Part shown: piece by piece, positions 13,205 to 25,300 of the stretch
Position numbering within the stretch: position 1 is the first letter of the stretch
Layout of the letters: each line of letters starts with the position of its first letter
Position numbers and translations under genes: made by a program
Notes under the pieces: model-generated
Told to the model about the DNA's origin: nothing
Databases searched by the model: none
Seen by the model: only the letters and a program-made list of their open reading frames with translations
Assembly (NCBI GenBank): GCA_907163375.1
Contig: CAJQUW010000896.1
Span: forward strand, 310,001 to 374,000
Reading direction: 5' to 3'
Length of the DNA: 64,000 bases
DNA from: Prostheceraeus crozeri
Taxonomy: Eukaryota > Platyhelminthes > Polycladida > Euryleptidae

Positions 13205-13408
13205 TTAAGAGAAAGCAATTAAAGACGTATTCTGGTTGTTCATGTTGTGCCATAGAAATTCATTCCCTTCATCATACAGTAGCAATTGAAAGTTAATCAT
13301 GAATTTAGCTACAGAAGGGATAGATAACACAACAGAGGCCGGAGGCACACAGAATAATCCAAAAGCCATAAGCCATAATGTCATTTTCACAAAATGTTTA
13401 TTTCTCAT
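13205..13408 (-). CDS. Possible small secreted peptide, unidentified
   Basis: A 67-codon ATG-initiated frame starts MRNKHFVKMTLWLMAFGLFC, a good signal-peptide shape (basic start, hydrophobic core LWLMAFGLF), followed by VPPASVV and a polar remainder ending NTSLIAFS. A diverged inverted copy of the core (CACACAGAATAA.CCA.AAG.CATAAGCCATAA) occurs at about 14137-14176 on the other strand, which suggests a repeat rather than a conserved gene. No family is recognised and the frame may be chance. Confidence 0.18.
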   Translation of the reverse strand: MRNKHFVKMTLWLMAFGLFCVPPASVVLSIPSVAKFMINFQLLLYDEGNEFLWHNMNNQNTSLIAFS

Positions 13409-15413
13409 GACAGATTATACAAATAGGGAGAAGAAGAAAATAGGAGAAACTTTCTTATTCTTGAAGGAACACTAAACGAAGAGAATGACGCGCCATCAAT
13501 AAGAAACAAAGCACATGTACAACTAATGAATTCGTGAATTCGGTTCACTATTGATAGAAAAAAGCAAAACATTGATGAAGGTGTGAAAACTTTATAAACG
13601 TCGGTTTTATTGCGGAGCACTAATTTCGTGTTAACTGTGGGACTGTATACTGTAAAGCGGACACAATGCATTCGGAAGATTTGACTTTAATCACCAAGGT
13701 GAAAAATCAAACATTTTTATACGATAAAAGTGATCAAAGGCGCAAAGACAGAAACCCTGCCGGAAGAACATGGTCAATAATCGCCAAGAAATGCACGCCA
13801 AGAAAGCATGTACAGAATAATCGGAAGACTTTTGCTTGTTATTGATATCTCCGTTAATCAAATTACGCTAAAAAGTCTAAAATTACGCTATAAATATTCA
13901 GCTAGTTCACTTGCATTACTAGCATGTTGGTAGTCTAGCGTTCGGTCGTCAACTGCAATTCTATGTGATGCAATGCTTGAAAATGAAAGTAGAACGACTA
14001 AATTGTTCTCTTTTCAAAATTGAGATTCAAAGGATAGCTGGAACAGACTGCGGAACAATTATGGGCAAGCAGTTCGACGACGAAAAAGCAAAATACAAGC
14101 ACCAGTGGTTCTGCGGCTTCGACATCGGGCGTAGCACAACCTAAGGTTATGGCTTATGCTTTATGACTTCTGGCTTATTCTGTGTGCAATATTGGGTAGA
14201 AATTGAGCGTTATGGGTCCATGACAAACCGACAAACCAATTTGATAATGAAATTCTGCCTGTCGATAGTTTAGAAACGCGTTCAGAAATCATTGGTCGCG
14301 TGATCCGATATCTGTGATTCATACAACTCATTCATTGAGGAGGTGATGTCAGTTTGTCAAAAAACTGTAGCGACAATCGTTTCCTTTCGTGATGTCAACA
14401 TCACTCTCGATTATACTCGTGAATCACTCGTGGGGTAATTTTTAATTGTCCATTCTATTATCACTAACTTAAACTATGCGAATAGACAATATGTGCGAGA
14501 CTTCCACTTAGCAGTGGCCACCACTGACACAGAACACTGGCATTCATCAAATCATGTAATCGCAATGAACATGATGAATAGGATCAGGACTAAGTCATGT
14601 GTCTAGAATTCATTACAAAATCATTCTTAGATGAAGACCCTGCTATCCCACGATTCTCCCAAAGACTTACAGTCCTTTTCTCAGACACCTAATGTTCCAT
14701 CAGATTACAAGTACTAAAATCAATAGCCCTTCCAACTAAGTTAAGACCGTTGGGCGTCTGCTCTAATCATTTGACAGCATTGTTTTTAACGGTACTGTTT
14801 TTAACAATCAAAAAGTGACACCTAGTCAGGGTAAGCCAAAATACAATCTATTAATCGTAAAATTGGTAAATTCTAAAGAAACTTTGAGCGAGTAATACCG
14901 CAACTTAGATATAGAGTTATGCAGGATGAGCGGCATGCAGTTAAGCCTCTTTCATCCAGACACTTGGGTTCCGGAGAATATTTCCGGATTAACGAATATT
15001 CCTGATCATCGACATGTACTTGCTCGTTTGTCAACAGATTGTCATTATGTATATTATTATCATTGTACTTAAAGCTAAGTATCTTATTTGATAGTTCTTT
15101 TTAATTATACTTAACTGTTTTGTTTAATGTTATTTACTAGTTGTCATTTTCTCAAAAGACATGTTTACAATTATTTATTGATCTATGTAATTATTGTAAT
15201 TACATCTCTTGCTTTTGAAATTAGCAACATCATATGTTGTTCAATAATTCATCCTCATGTGTTTTTCATTCATCGTCACCGATACTAACAGAAAAATTTG
15301 GTAGAACTCAAATTTTGAAATAATCCGTTAACTGCTACGTCACTTTCATGATTGGAAATAGGCTCTCCCTGCTTTTTTTAAACACTTTATTGAAATTAAA
15401 AAATATGATCGTT

Positions 15414-15454
15414 AAAAACCCAACGTTTCGTCCGTCACGGACTTAATCATGGGC
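15414..15454 (-). ncRNA. Degenerate hammerhead-ribozyme-like motif, left arm
   Basis: Mirror copy of the motif in the right arm, with stem II as GTCCGTGACGGAC (5-bp pairing). It carries the same core substitutions as the right copy. Confidence 0.33.
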
Positions 15455-15581
15455 AACAAAGTCCAGCCATTAATACCATGGGTTTATATACATCTAGTGA
15501 CAGCTCGTCAGTTCATGTTTCCGATTGAGTAACCCATGGTAACCCATGGTAAACCCATGGTATTAATGGCTGGACTTTGTT

Positions 15582-15620
15582 GCCCATGATTAAGTCCGTG
15601 ATGGACGAAACGTTGGGTTT
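15582..15620 (+). ncRNA. Degenerate hammerhead-ribozyme-like motif, right arm
   Basis: Stem I GCCC/GGGT, a core TGATTAA (canonical CTGATGA has two differences), stem II GTCC/GGAC, then GAAAC and GTT. The order and pairing fit the type-I hammerhead layout with a minimal stem III seen in Penelope-like elements. Substitutions in invariant core bases argue against activity. Confidence 0.35.
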
Positions 15621-16370
15621 TTAACGATCATATTTTTTAATTTCAATAAAGTGTTTAAAAAAAGCAGGGAGAGCCTATTTCCAATCATGAAAGTGAAAAA
15701 TCACCTCCCGTATGACGCCGTTAACTGCTACGTCAGTTGATAACAAGTCAGGCGCTGGTTGTTCAAAAAGTCAATCAGACGTTAGATGTGATGCTGAGCC
15801 TCGCCGATCGTACAGATCATAGATGATGGACAGAATCACATAAAGAATATTCGTTGGTATTCTATCACGATCACCTTCAGCTGGTTTCCCGTCCAGATTA
15901 TGGAATCAGAATATCAAAGCATGAAACCGGACTATCGATTCCCAATTTTGATCTCGGTTCCGGAGCACGAATTTCAGGATTGTCAGATAAAAGGTTGTGG
16001 AATTCCGTTCAAGCCTTATTTTAGTGTGCAGCTGCAACCAATTTGTGCAGTTGTACTTCATAAATGTGCAGTTGTAAAATTGAAACATATTCCATTTCCC
16101 GAGTGTGCAACAAAGCCATGAGCATTTTTAACAGCCTAATGTATGTAATTTTGATCCCCGACCTGCCGTGGTCCTGTGGATAAATAACAAAGATCGAAGA
16201 TTTTATGCTTTAATTTTTTCCGCACATGGTTGAAGTATGCCCTTTTTCAAAATTGTGTAGTTGTATAAAATCCTTAAAATAAGGGATGATTCCGTTACGG
16301 TGTTTTTTCATGTGTATGGCGAGGTTTCCGGATTATCTGAGCCCGGATTAACGAGGATTCACCGTAATTT

Positions 16371-19300
16371 AATGATAATGCTGAACGGAAAAACTATATC
16401 AATAAACCAATCGCTAAATTTCCCCCTCGGAAAACAAAAGGCAAATAAATTCTTCTACAAATTACAGTTTGAATCTTTAAATCAGTCTAAATCTTTGCTG
16501 AAAAGTTGAGATGAATAAAGTCTCCTAGAAGCCACAATCCTTGATATCTCAATGTTGTATCTTCAGTTTGAATCTTGTTACACAATATTTTTAAGATAAA
16601 GATGGAGGAAATTGAATGACGCGGAACCTGAGAGTCAACTTTCAAAAAACTGCAACTGCTTTTGTCCCGGTAATTCTAAGCTCCATTATACTTTCCACCA
16701 GGAAAATGAGAGCAGGGAAAGCAAGAAGAGTGACACCAGTTCGACATAACAGAAAAAACATTTCATTTCCACTTCATGCTATTGAACTATTAAGACTTCT
16801 TCAGGAGGAAACGTTTGTTGTCTACACCTCGTTTCCAATTGGTTCAATTTCTCTCCCGTGTTACTTGTGAATAAAGAAAAGAAACCAAGGGAAGAAAGTG
16901 AACTTTAAAAACACAATCATATCATTGGAACTATGAAACAATAATTACTTTCTTACATGTCTTGATAAAGCAGACTAAACAATAAAAGTAATAAATTCGA
17001 GCATCTATAATCCTAAAAATGCTCACTCAGAATATGAGTGCTATTCATTTCGTGATATCGCATCTGATTCGCTTTACGACAGCCAATCGGCAACAAACCT
17101 TATTGATGTTTCTATCAAATATATGTCGCTCTCTGATATTCTAAGCCTTGCTGTTTTTAACGCGGCTTTGAACACCATTTCAGCGCTGTGCCATTCGTGA
17201 CACGAAGCATAGCTTCATTATGTCAAGTGAGTAGTGCTCATTTATCGTAGTTTCAATTTTCGACGTGTTCGTTAGAGATTTCATTAAATTGACCAGATAT
17301 GCAGGATTATCGTCAATAGAACCATTCTCGGAGAAGGTAACAATTTGGAAGAGACGCAGTTTGATTAAAGTTCCAACGTCGCTGTAAAGGTGCCTTCAAA
17401 TGCCTCGTGCTAACTTACAATTTTGTCCTTAGGTGTAAAATATTCTAAAGAAATCTGCGAAGCTGTTTTTCTATGAAGGAGTTTACATTTCTGAGCATTA
17501 TCCATTTCTGTATTAATCACAGGTATGAAATGCGTAAGATTTTGATTTCGATAAATGTTGAGGGTAACACTTTAATTCAGTCACATGCTTGATGCTCAAC
17601 TTGAGGAACCTCAATCCTATCCTAACTTTTCAAAATGAGCAATAGATATTAAGAGAAACTACAAAACCCTATGACAGGGAGCATTATTATTGATGTTTAT
17701 TAAAATAAAATGGTTGATATAATTGATTTTCTATGTATTCTGTATAATTTTTTTATTTTGATTCAGCGTAGCGAAGTACTTCAACTTAGCTTAGTGTTTA
17801 AACAACTAAAAGACCTTAAGGAAGCACAGATTAACATAAGTGATGCATAACACATTGAAAGTTAAAGAAATGTTAATTTGCTTATACAGAATGAGACACA
17901 ATTGTTCAAATTTCATCTTTGAGCAAACTCCATGTATTTTTCGCATTGTATCTGAAAACAAGTCAGCGCAGTCATATCAATATATTTTCTATTGCCAATA
18001 ATTGAGCATTTGATTTAATGAAATTTTGATATTAATCTTATTTAAATTCTTGTTTAAATTGCTCAACAATTTTCTACATCTTCATAGTTCTAGACCTAGT
18101 TAAACATTTCATCTGCAATAATGATAGTTACAACTTTACTTCTCCCAGAATAACTAGATCTCATCTTTCCATTTGACTCTTCATATATCAGCGATGTCAT
18201 GCACTATCCACCAAGACGCGCAGTTATCTTCCGTCTGTTAAAGAAATCATCATACATTGATGTCAACGAGACTCGCTATTCACTGCTGCACCTAATGTGT
18301 GGCAATATTTGGCGTAAGTCTTGCTGGACAATTAGTAACTCTAAAAATTGACCTAGGATTCCTCTTCTTTCATCGACTGGCTCAAAATTTAGATGCTAGC
18401 TAAAACATCGCCAAGGAAGAATAAATTATAATTATTTGGACAAATACATTCCTTAAAATTATGACAGAGTACAATTGATTATAAGTCATCACTTGCAGCG
18501 GGAGTCAATAACGATAAGATTTTAATAATTAGGTTAACGATAAAGATATTTCGAAAGTCAATTCATAAACTAATCTTTGTAAGATTTCATCATCCTTGAT
18601 TTTTTGATGGAAGGATTTCTAAGTAATATTTACATTGGGTAGAATTTATATTTATCTACTTCATATGCAGTGGTTAATTATTCATAGCATGTGTTCATTC
18701 TTCACTGATTATTTTCTTACTTACATCATCTGTTTGTGAATGAAATTTTTGCTCGCATTTCAAGTGCTTGTAATTGTTGTAGCGGTTTATGGAACGAATA
18801 TTCTTGTGTAAAACATCTGTAATTTCAAGCAATTGCTAGCAACTGATTTAAGATTTGTAATTTACGACAATAATAAAATTTCTAAATCCTTTGATATTGC
18901 TGAGAATAAAATCTATAAATGGCTGCAATAGAATTGTACACAACATTAACCAATGTCGAAGAAGCAAATAATTTTGTCAAAAAGATGTAGTTATATTTAT
19001 TTCTGTAATCAATCACGTCATTTTATTTATCATAGTTGATGCCACCATAGGATTACTGAAATATATTTAAGTGCTTAAAATTTAGATCGCAGTTCTGATA
19101 AATAAAAAATACCCGCAGAGTTTAGTAATGAATAGAATTTTCGTACAAAAGCAGAGTGTATTCAGAATATAAAGCTCTTTCGAGATAACCTAATTCTTAA
19201 ATGCTATACGAAACTATAAAATATCTCCGCTTACATTCAAGTTACGTGTTGCTTATGCTGAATATAAGTAGAATATCTTAGCTAAAATATTTGTAATGAA

Positions 19301-20125
19301 GTTGCCAAAAGGCTATTTACAAGGCAAGAGTGCTAATTTGATTATTTTCTAAAAATAATTGACATTGATTTTTTGCGCTTTTTCGCATTTAAAATCATGA
19401 ATATGGTAAATTTTAAAGCACATGTTATATACTTCTAAGAAACTTCAAAAAATGTTCAATAGCTTTCATGCATGCAAGTTAACTACCTGCATTACTTTCC
19501 TGTTACCGGCATCTTATGAATTACTAATTTGATGTAATTAATCGAATATGCTTGATCATCGATTGTATTAAGCCTAATTTGTATCTTGCATAGTCTATCT
19601 TTATTGACTTTTTGATTTCCATTTCATTGAATAGAGGAATTATTATTACTATTATTATTATCAGTCATGCGCACAGCGAAACCATATTTTTCGCAAACAT
19701 ATTTCTCTACATTCATCGATGTGAATACATTTTATTAGTAATTTCATTGACTGGGAATGATTACTGTGATTTCTTGAATATAAACAAATCTGCAAATAAT
19801 ATGATAAAACCTCAACATTAAACCTTACAAGCTCGTTGCGACACCACAACTAAGTTAGCCCAAAAGATGCAATACTTCAAATCAAAATTTAGTTAATGAA
19901 ATGACCAGGGACTTACATGCTCGATAATGTAAGGGACAATAAATTAGACCGAATTAGTATGAAAATAGACCGATTCAACGACCAATTTTAAAGTACAAAG
20001 GAGATCGAATGCAGTCGCAGGGAATGGTTTCAGTGTACCTGACATAAGGCATCCGTAAGAAATTTGAAGAGAAAACATGGAAGGGGCTGATATTGTACCG
20101 TATTTACTCCGTTTCGAACAACTAT
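16371..20125. other. No gene recognised
   Basis: About 3.7 kb of strongly AT-rich DNA with no coding frame above noise. A short ATT-rich microsatellite lies near 19637-19660. It could be intron or intergenic spacer. Confidence 0.6.
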
Positions 20126-20129
20126 TATG

Positions 20130-20790
20130 ATCATTAACTCATATTTAAAACCGTGCTGCAATATATACACTGTAGGCGTCCATGTTCATCTTTGGAGACC
20201 GACTTATTTTCCATGGTTGCGATTCATTTCCATACCGGTTTCAAATACCGTGGTATCCATCATCAGTGGCGATAATACAACAAACAGACAGGGTTATATA
20301 CAATTTTGGACTTGATGATGAACACATTTAAAAAAGAGACCCGAACAGTCGCAAGGCAAGAGTACAAATTAAAATCGTCAGTGGGCATAGAAATAGAATG
20401 AGCCACGCATTGACAGAGAAATATCTGTCTGCAAACATATAAATAAAATTGGTCTCCAACTAAAATAAATGTAAAAGTTCGGATGATGTTTCATTGTTCA
20501 TGAGGTTTTGACGTGATTTTATGTTGAGTGATTCTCCTATTCTTAAGTGTATGTTTTTGTTAATATTTTGAAGTTATTGTCATTAGATGGATGGATATGC
20601 ATAGAAATTTCTGATGCTGGTTTCCATGTAATATGCTCTCGAATTCTTTTTTGCAATTGTCGTCGAGTTTCTCCGATGTAACGATCGGGCATCGTTCACG
20701 AAAGTATTCGTACACAACTGAGGAGGACTCTTCGAACTTAATGGGATCTTTGTTGCTGACTTTGTCACGACTTATTTTCCTCTAGACCGA
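20130..20790 (-). pseudogene. Penelope-like element, 3' part with GIY-YIG endonuclease
   Basis: On the minus strand from about 20740 to 20560 a frame reads SSSVVYEY, then RYIGETRRQLQKRIREH, then HIHPSNDNNFKILTKTYT. This matches the GIY-YIG nuclease that follows reverse transcriptase in Penelope-like retroelements (VVYxY as GIY, RYIGET as YIG, the conserved R in the following helix, H in REH). The stretch to about 20130 would be the 3' region and includes a hammerhead motif. No RT is visible upstream of about 20790, so the copy is 5' truncated. It is a broken copy. The nuclease would nick DNA during insertion. Confidence 0.72.
20231..20275 (-). ncRNA. Hammerhead ribozyme motif of a Penelope-like element
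   Basis: On the minus strand: GCCA, then the exact core CTGATGA, then a helix GGATACC/GGTATTT (7 bp counting two G-U pairs, 2-nt loop), then GAAAC, a loopless stem III ACC/GGT, the cleavage triplet GTA, and TGG pairing with CCA to close stem I. This is the type-I layout with minimal stem III known for Penelope-like elements. A U-U opposition at the base of stem II is the main weakness. In-vivo activity cannot be judged from sequence. Confidence 0.6.
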
Positions 20791-21439
20791 GTGTGGGTGT
20801 GCTCCATCCCCCCCACACCCCCTTTATTTCCGCCCCCGGAAATAACATACCTACACACTTAATGGATGGGAAGGAAAATAGATTTAAACAGTCAGATGCA
20901 TTACAGCTCTGTTTTGATGCATCTCATAGAAGAGTGGCCAAGCCATCTGTTATCGATGAAAAATCGTTCAGAGCGCATCAAAGGCGCCGACGGAATATGA
21001 GTTTTCAAATGCTCATAATTTAGACAAATCTCTTCCCAATTTTAGGGAAGTAAATGCGAAATTTCCAATGTTTCATTTTACATTTCAAGCGATTGTACTC
21101 AAATCAATGAAGTAGAAAAAAATCCGTAATTTGCTTTATGTACCCTTTGATACGAATAAGTACCGTAATGGGCGCCTTTCTAATCGTGTATATTCCATCA
21201 ACACATTCATATCAAAGCGCAGAGCAAATAAGCCGATAATGGATTTGTTTTCTAAACATCTTTCACCTTTTATAGTTCAGAGTTTCTCTTTGGCAGGACT
21301 TTAGACACATCGGGTCAACCGTTCAGGTTCAGGTGAGCGAAGTGGTTGATCGTGGAAAACAATTCTTCTGCAGCAAATAAATTTTCGTGCGATAAAGTCA
21401 TCTTCCTGTTCATTTGAATTTGTCTTTGAAAAGTGAGGG

Positions 21440-21700
21440 ACTTTCATTATTCAACTTTCACCCTATCTGAGGAGCCCCATCAGACTTGATGATAGGCGTG
21501 ATAGCAAAGAAAACAGTTTTCAAACAGGTGAGCGCTTTCGAATGGTCACCGACCACCATTATCATAACCACGAGGCATGATTATGGTGGTCGGTGACCAA
21601 TGGAAAGTGCTTGTCTGATTAAACACTGTACTTTTTGCTTTTGCGCCTACCATCAAGGCTGTTGGGGTCCCTCAAACAATTGAAAATTTGAACTTGTCTT
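21440..21700. mobile_element. MITE-like imperfect palindrome
   Basis: The centre is an almost perfect hairpin, GGTCACCGACCACCAT paired with ATGGTGGTCGGTGACC (about 21544-21598). Outward the arms continue as an imperfect match (CTTGATGATAGGCG with CTTGATGGTAGGCG; AGCGCTTTCG with AGCACTTTCC; GAGCCCCA with GACCCCAA in complement). The whole unit is about 260 bp with a 9-10-nt loop. No family is assigned. Confidence 0.65.
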
Positions 21701-21827
21701 TCAAACTACAAATAATTTACGACAGTTTGACTTAGCCATGGACGCTGAGATATGATGATAAAATTGGTGATGATCTGACAGATAGTTCATGAAGAATTAT
21801 AAAATATGTCTTATTCTATCTTAACAG

Positions 21828-22080
21828 ACTGATGAATTTGATAAAAAGCGGAGTAGTAAGGATTATGAAGAAATCACTGCGACAAGAGTTGAGGATAAAA
21901 GAAATAATAATAATTAAAGAAAGTTTCCACAAGGAATTCCTTGCTGTGAAAACGCTGGGTGTCAAGGGCGGTTTACCGGGAATAGAACTCACTGCTACTG
22001 AAGCTAACGCAGCTTCCTCATCATCATCAAATCCTCCGGTTGTATGCATATGTCATTCCAAATGCCACTCTGATTCATGA
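21828..22080 (+). other. Candidate terminal exon, unidentified
   Basis: A good acceptor (TTATTCTATCTTAACAG) precedes 21828. Two readings look protein-like. One frame gives DEFDKKRSSKDYEEITATRV and runs into an AAT triplet tract and a stop near 21917. The frame that ends at 22080 gives LGVKGGLPGIELTATEANA, a serine run, and CICHSKCHSDS. I do not recognise either. A frame slip in the triplet run, or plain chance, would explain the split. Confidence 0.22.
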
Positions 22081-22329
22081 TAGCTTTTCATTACTTTAGA
22101 TTGCTAACCAACTCGTGTTTTAAGAATATTTCTGTCGTCCGACCAGCTTACTTTTCCTCTAGAATATGGCCGCATACAGGTCTATTCTATGCTGACAACC
22201 AAAAACTCGGCTGTAAAAATATCGCTTTGAGCATTTTCTTACTTCTGCTAATTGAATCTTTTCTATACAAAATGGGCAAGCACCTATTTCCCACCCTCCT
22301 CCGGTCGAATGGCAGCTCTGATTCCTAAA

Positions 22330-25300
22330 ACATTCACTCTTTCAGTCCGAATGTTCGTGACATTTAATTTCTCAGTATTTTTTTATACTTAAATGTTTTT
22401 GAATTTGGTCCACAGGATCGACCTCCACATGACCCTTCTGAGAAGTATTTTTTTGAATTTTTAGGCTTCAGAAGTCACCGGTGAATTAAGTCATCTCTAA
22501 CAATTCTTAATCCGATCATGAATCAGTGACCATCAGTATTCACATCGCATCTCGAATTTCAGATTTGAAATATTCCATTGGCGCTGCTTGTAATATTATA
22601 ATTATATTTTCTTTCACTTGCTGTTGTACTCGAAGCGATATTTTTTTCAAAAATGTGGCCAATATATGTACTAATGTTCTATAATCTAATCTATATAATG
22701 TTTCTATAAAAGATAGTTAGTCAGAATGAAGTTACAAAAGATGAATTCAAACTTCTCACTATCAATAATATTTTCAAAATTGCAAGAATTATAATATTAA
22801 ATTGCTATTTGTAGCATTGCTGTCAACGAGCAAAGTCAAGCAAATGTTGCAATGGCAACGAGCACATCTAAAATCTGGGCAGAAGTCATTTTCATTATAT
22901 CTGAACCCTTACTTCAGAAAATAGACGAAGAACAAAATCCAGGGCAAATTTCAAAAAAGTAATGTATTCAAATGTTGAATTGCTATCTATAGCAACAAGA
23001 TCAATTAAAGGTGTCAATCAAACTGTCACCATTGAACTCATGAACGCATGCACGCATCAAAGGCACTTAATATGCGTGAAGTATCCCTTGACATAATATT
23101 CAAGAAATGAGGAGCAGCAGGGTTTTGCATTTGATTGACTTAATTCAAGTATTCCCTTACCAATTCAAAAGTTCAGAGTTTTGTTGAAATCTAAAGACGA
23201 CATGCATTAATAGAGAATGAGGATGAAGTATATTTTCACGAATCTATGAAGAATACTAGATCAGTCAAATTAGTCAATGCTGGTAGAATAACCTATAATA
23301 AGAAGCTGGTATATTATATCATATTATATATTATATTATATTACATATAACCTATTTTACAATTTTTAAAATATTTGTAAGATTTCAGTCAATTTGTCGC
23401 ATTTTTTGCCGACTCTAAAATTACTTTTATGTGGATTTGAGTGGAGAGCGACGTGGGATATTTTTAGTTAGGGTATAAAGCCAATAACAGCTGACGTCAT
23501 AAACAGGTTTCCACATGCTTCTATATTAAATCTTTGAATGTATTCTGCCATTTGTGTTCAATCAAAAAGACTTTTATTCATTTTTCAATTTTCTACCGAT
23601 TAAATTGCATTTTGGGCCGAATAGACAATTTTCCAAGCACACCTGACAATCGTTGACGCTCACAGTTAATGAAGTTACAGGATTCGCTATTATCAAATAT
23701 TCAATAAAAGCGGCAAGTTTTTGAGTTTCAAATCGTAGTAGCGAATAAGCAAGAATGCTACATTTTTATTTGCTGAGTTCGATCAATTTTTTTGTTTCCT
23801 TAAACGTTGTCACTGACGGTGAAATCTAGCGTTAATCTAGCGTGAATCTAGCTGAGATCTAGCGTTAAATGTTGATTGAACTTAATTTCAGTGCGACCAT
23901 GCTCATTTGCGAGGTGAAAAATCAATATATTTCTTTTAACCAAAATATTCTATGCAGCCTATTTCATGCAGAGTTAGAAGTGAATCTACGAAACTTGAAC
24001 CACGATCAGCGTGACTCACACGGCCCGTGACCACGACCCACCTCACCATGTCAAATAGAAATCAATGACATTACTTCTTGCAAGTACACGGAGTGATACG
24101 GCACAAAAAAGAATTCACGTCACACCATATACAAAAATACATGCAATGAGCTACACGATGAAGTTATTAAACAGGGAAAAATAAGGAAAAAGTCAAAATG
24201 GGAGAAAAATCTCAAAGTAAAAGTAAATTCTCAACAAAAGCACACCGTGTACGGTACAATTGAATTAAGGCGTCTTGAGGTGACATAATTCGGTTGTATA
24301 AACCGACCAAACCGATCAGATAAGCGTGAATGATATGAGTACAAATTGCTTTTCTGGCATCATCTTTAGTTTCATTTTCATTCATTTTCAGTTTCTAGTT
24401 ATAGTTATAGGTAGAGGCCCTATAGTATCAAAATTGTTGTTAAGATTTATTATGTAGTCTAGTGCATAAGATCACTTGACCCATGTCATTGATTAACAGA
24501 CCTGTAGCCTTGTCAAAATTACTTTATACTAATCAAAGTGAATGCAAAACAGATGTTTCAGGTTTTACAAAATTATAAACGATTCTGATTCTTGCTGTAA
24601 ATGTTGTCTATCCTTTTTACTACAACCTATTTAACTCTCTGAAGGCTGATAGGTTAAATTAGATGCTCTACCGACATAGAGTATTGCATTGACATTGGAT
24701 ACCCAGACAAATAATTTGATTTAAGCTATAGAGGTAATCTATGTTTTATGATTACTATATGGTACCATATCTATATGCCATATAATATAGCGTATATTTG
24801 TATGCTAACTATATATTATTAATTTCAATTTTTTCTAGATATGTTTAATTCTGATCCCATTTCGAAAGTTTATTTCCATCTAGTCACTAACAAAATCAAA
24901 ATCAACACATTTGTAAAATTTATGAACGCATTGTTCTGCTCGGTAGGGTCCGTACATTCGTCAAATCATCAATTGCTCACTGCTTCGTTACACACACAGC
25001 TAATGCAACAGCAACTAGGCCTACAGGTGACACCAGTGCAAGATCAGGTCGAATAGTCTTATTTTGTCATTGAGTGATGCCGTTTGGACTTTGGATAATA
25101 AATAGTCATATTTTGGCTACATATTTTGGCTGTGTGCACCCATCACCTCTTTCAGTGACACCGACTTTTTCATGTGATAAGAATACGAATAGATGAAGTT
25201 TACTATTTTTGAGACTGCCAAATTTGTCATTGGTCAAACTGGTTGGAAGTGGGTCAACGAGACATGACCCATGGCAAATGTGATCATGACCGACATGACT

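Larger units (their letters stand above)
15341..15695. mobile_element. Near-perfect foldback, 145-bp arms, 65-bp loop
   Basis: 15341-15485 is the reverse complement of 15551-15695 with essentially one mismatch. The loop (15486-15550) ends in repeated AACCCATGGT units. An 18-bp direct repeat, CCGTTAACTGCTACGTCA, lies at 15325-15342 and 15718-15735, just outside the arms, as a target-site duplication would. Each arm contains a hammerhead-like core ending GTCCGTGA.GGACGAAAC followed by GTTGGGTTTTT, a pattern known from Penelope-like terminal repeats. I infer a recent non-autonomous Penelope-related insertion; an assembly palindrome is the alternative. Confidence 0.75.
14938..16366. mobile_element. 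pogo/Tigger-like DNA transposon remnant
   Basis: The left end reads CAGTTAAGCCTCTTTCATCC with TTCCGGATTAACG nearby. The reverse complement of the right end reads CGGTGAATCCTCGTTAATCC then GATAATCCGGAAACCTCG. Ends of this kind (CAGT.AA.CCTCGTTAATCCGG) are typical of pogo/Tigger elements. A further internal TTCCGGA...TTGTC.GATAAAAGG block lies near 15957-15995. No transposase is legible. The foldback at 15341-15695 sits inside. A TA is seen only at the right border, so the left border is uncertain. Confidence 0.4.

Noticed and set aside
24841-25056. Glutamine-rich exon
   Set aside because: Only a short stretch looks protein-like; no donor or homology supports it.
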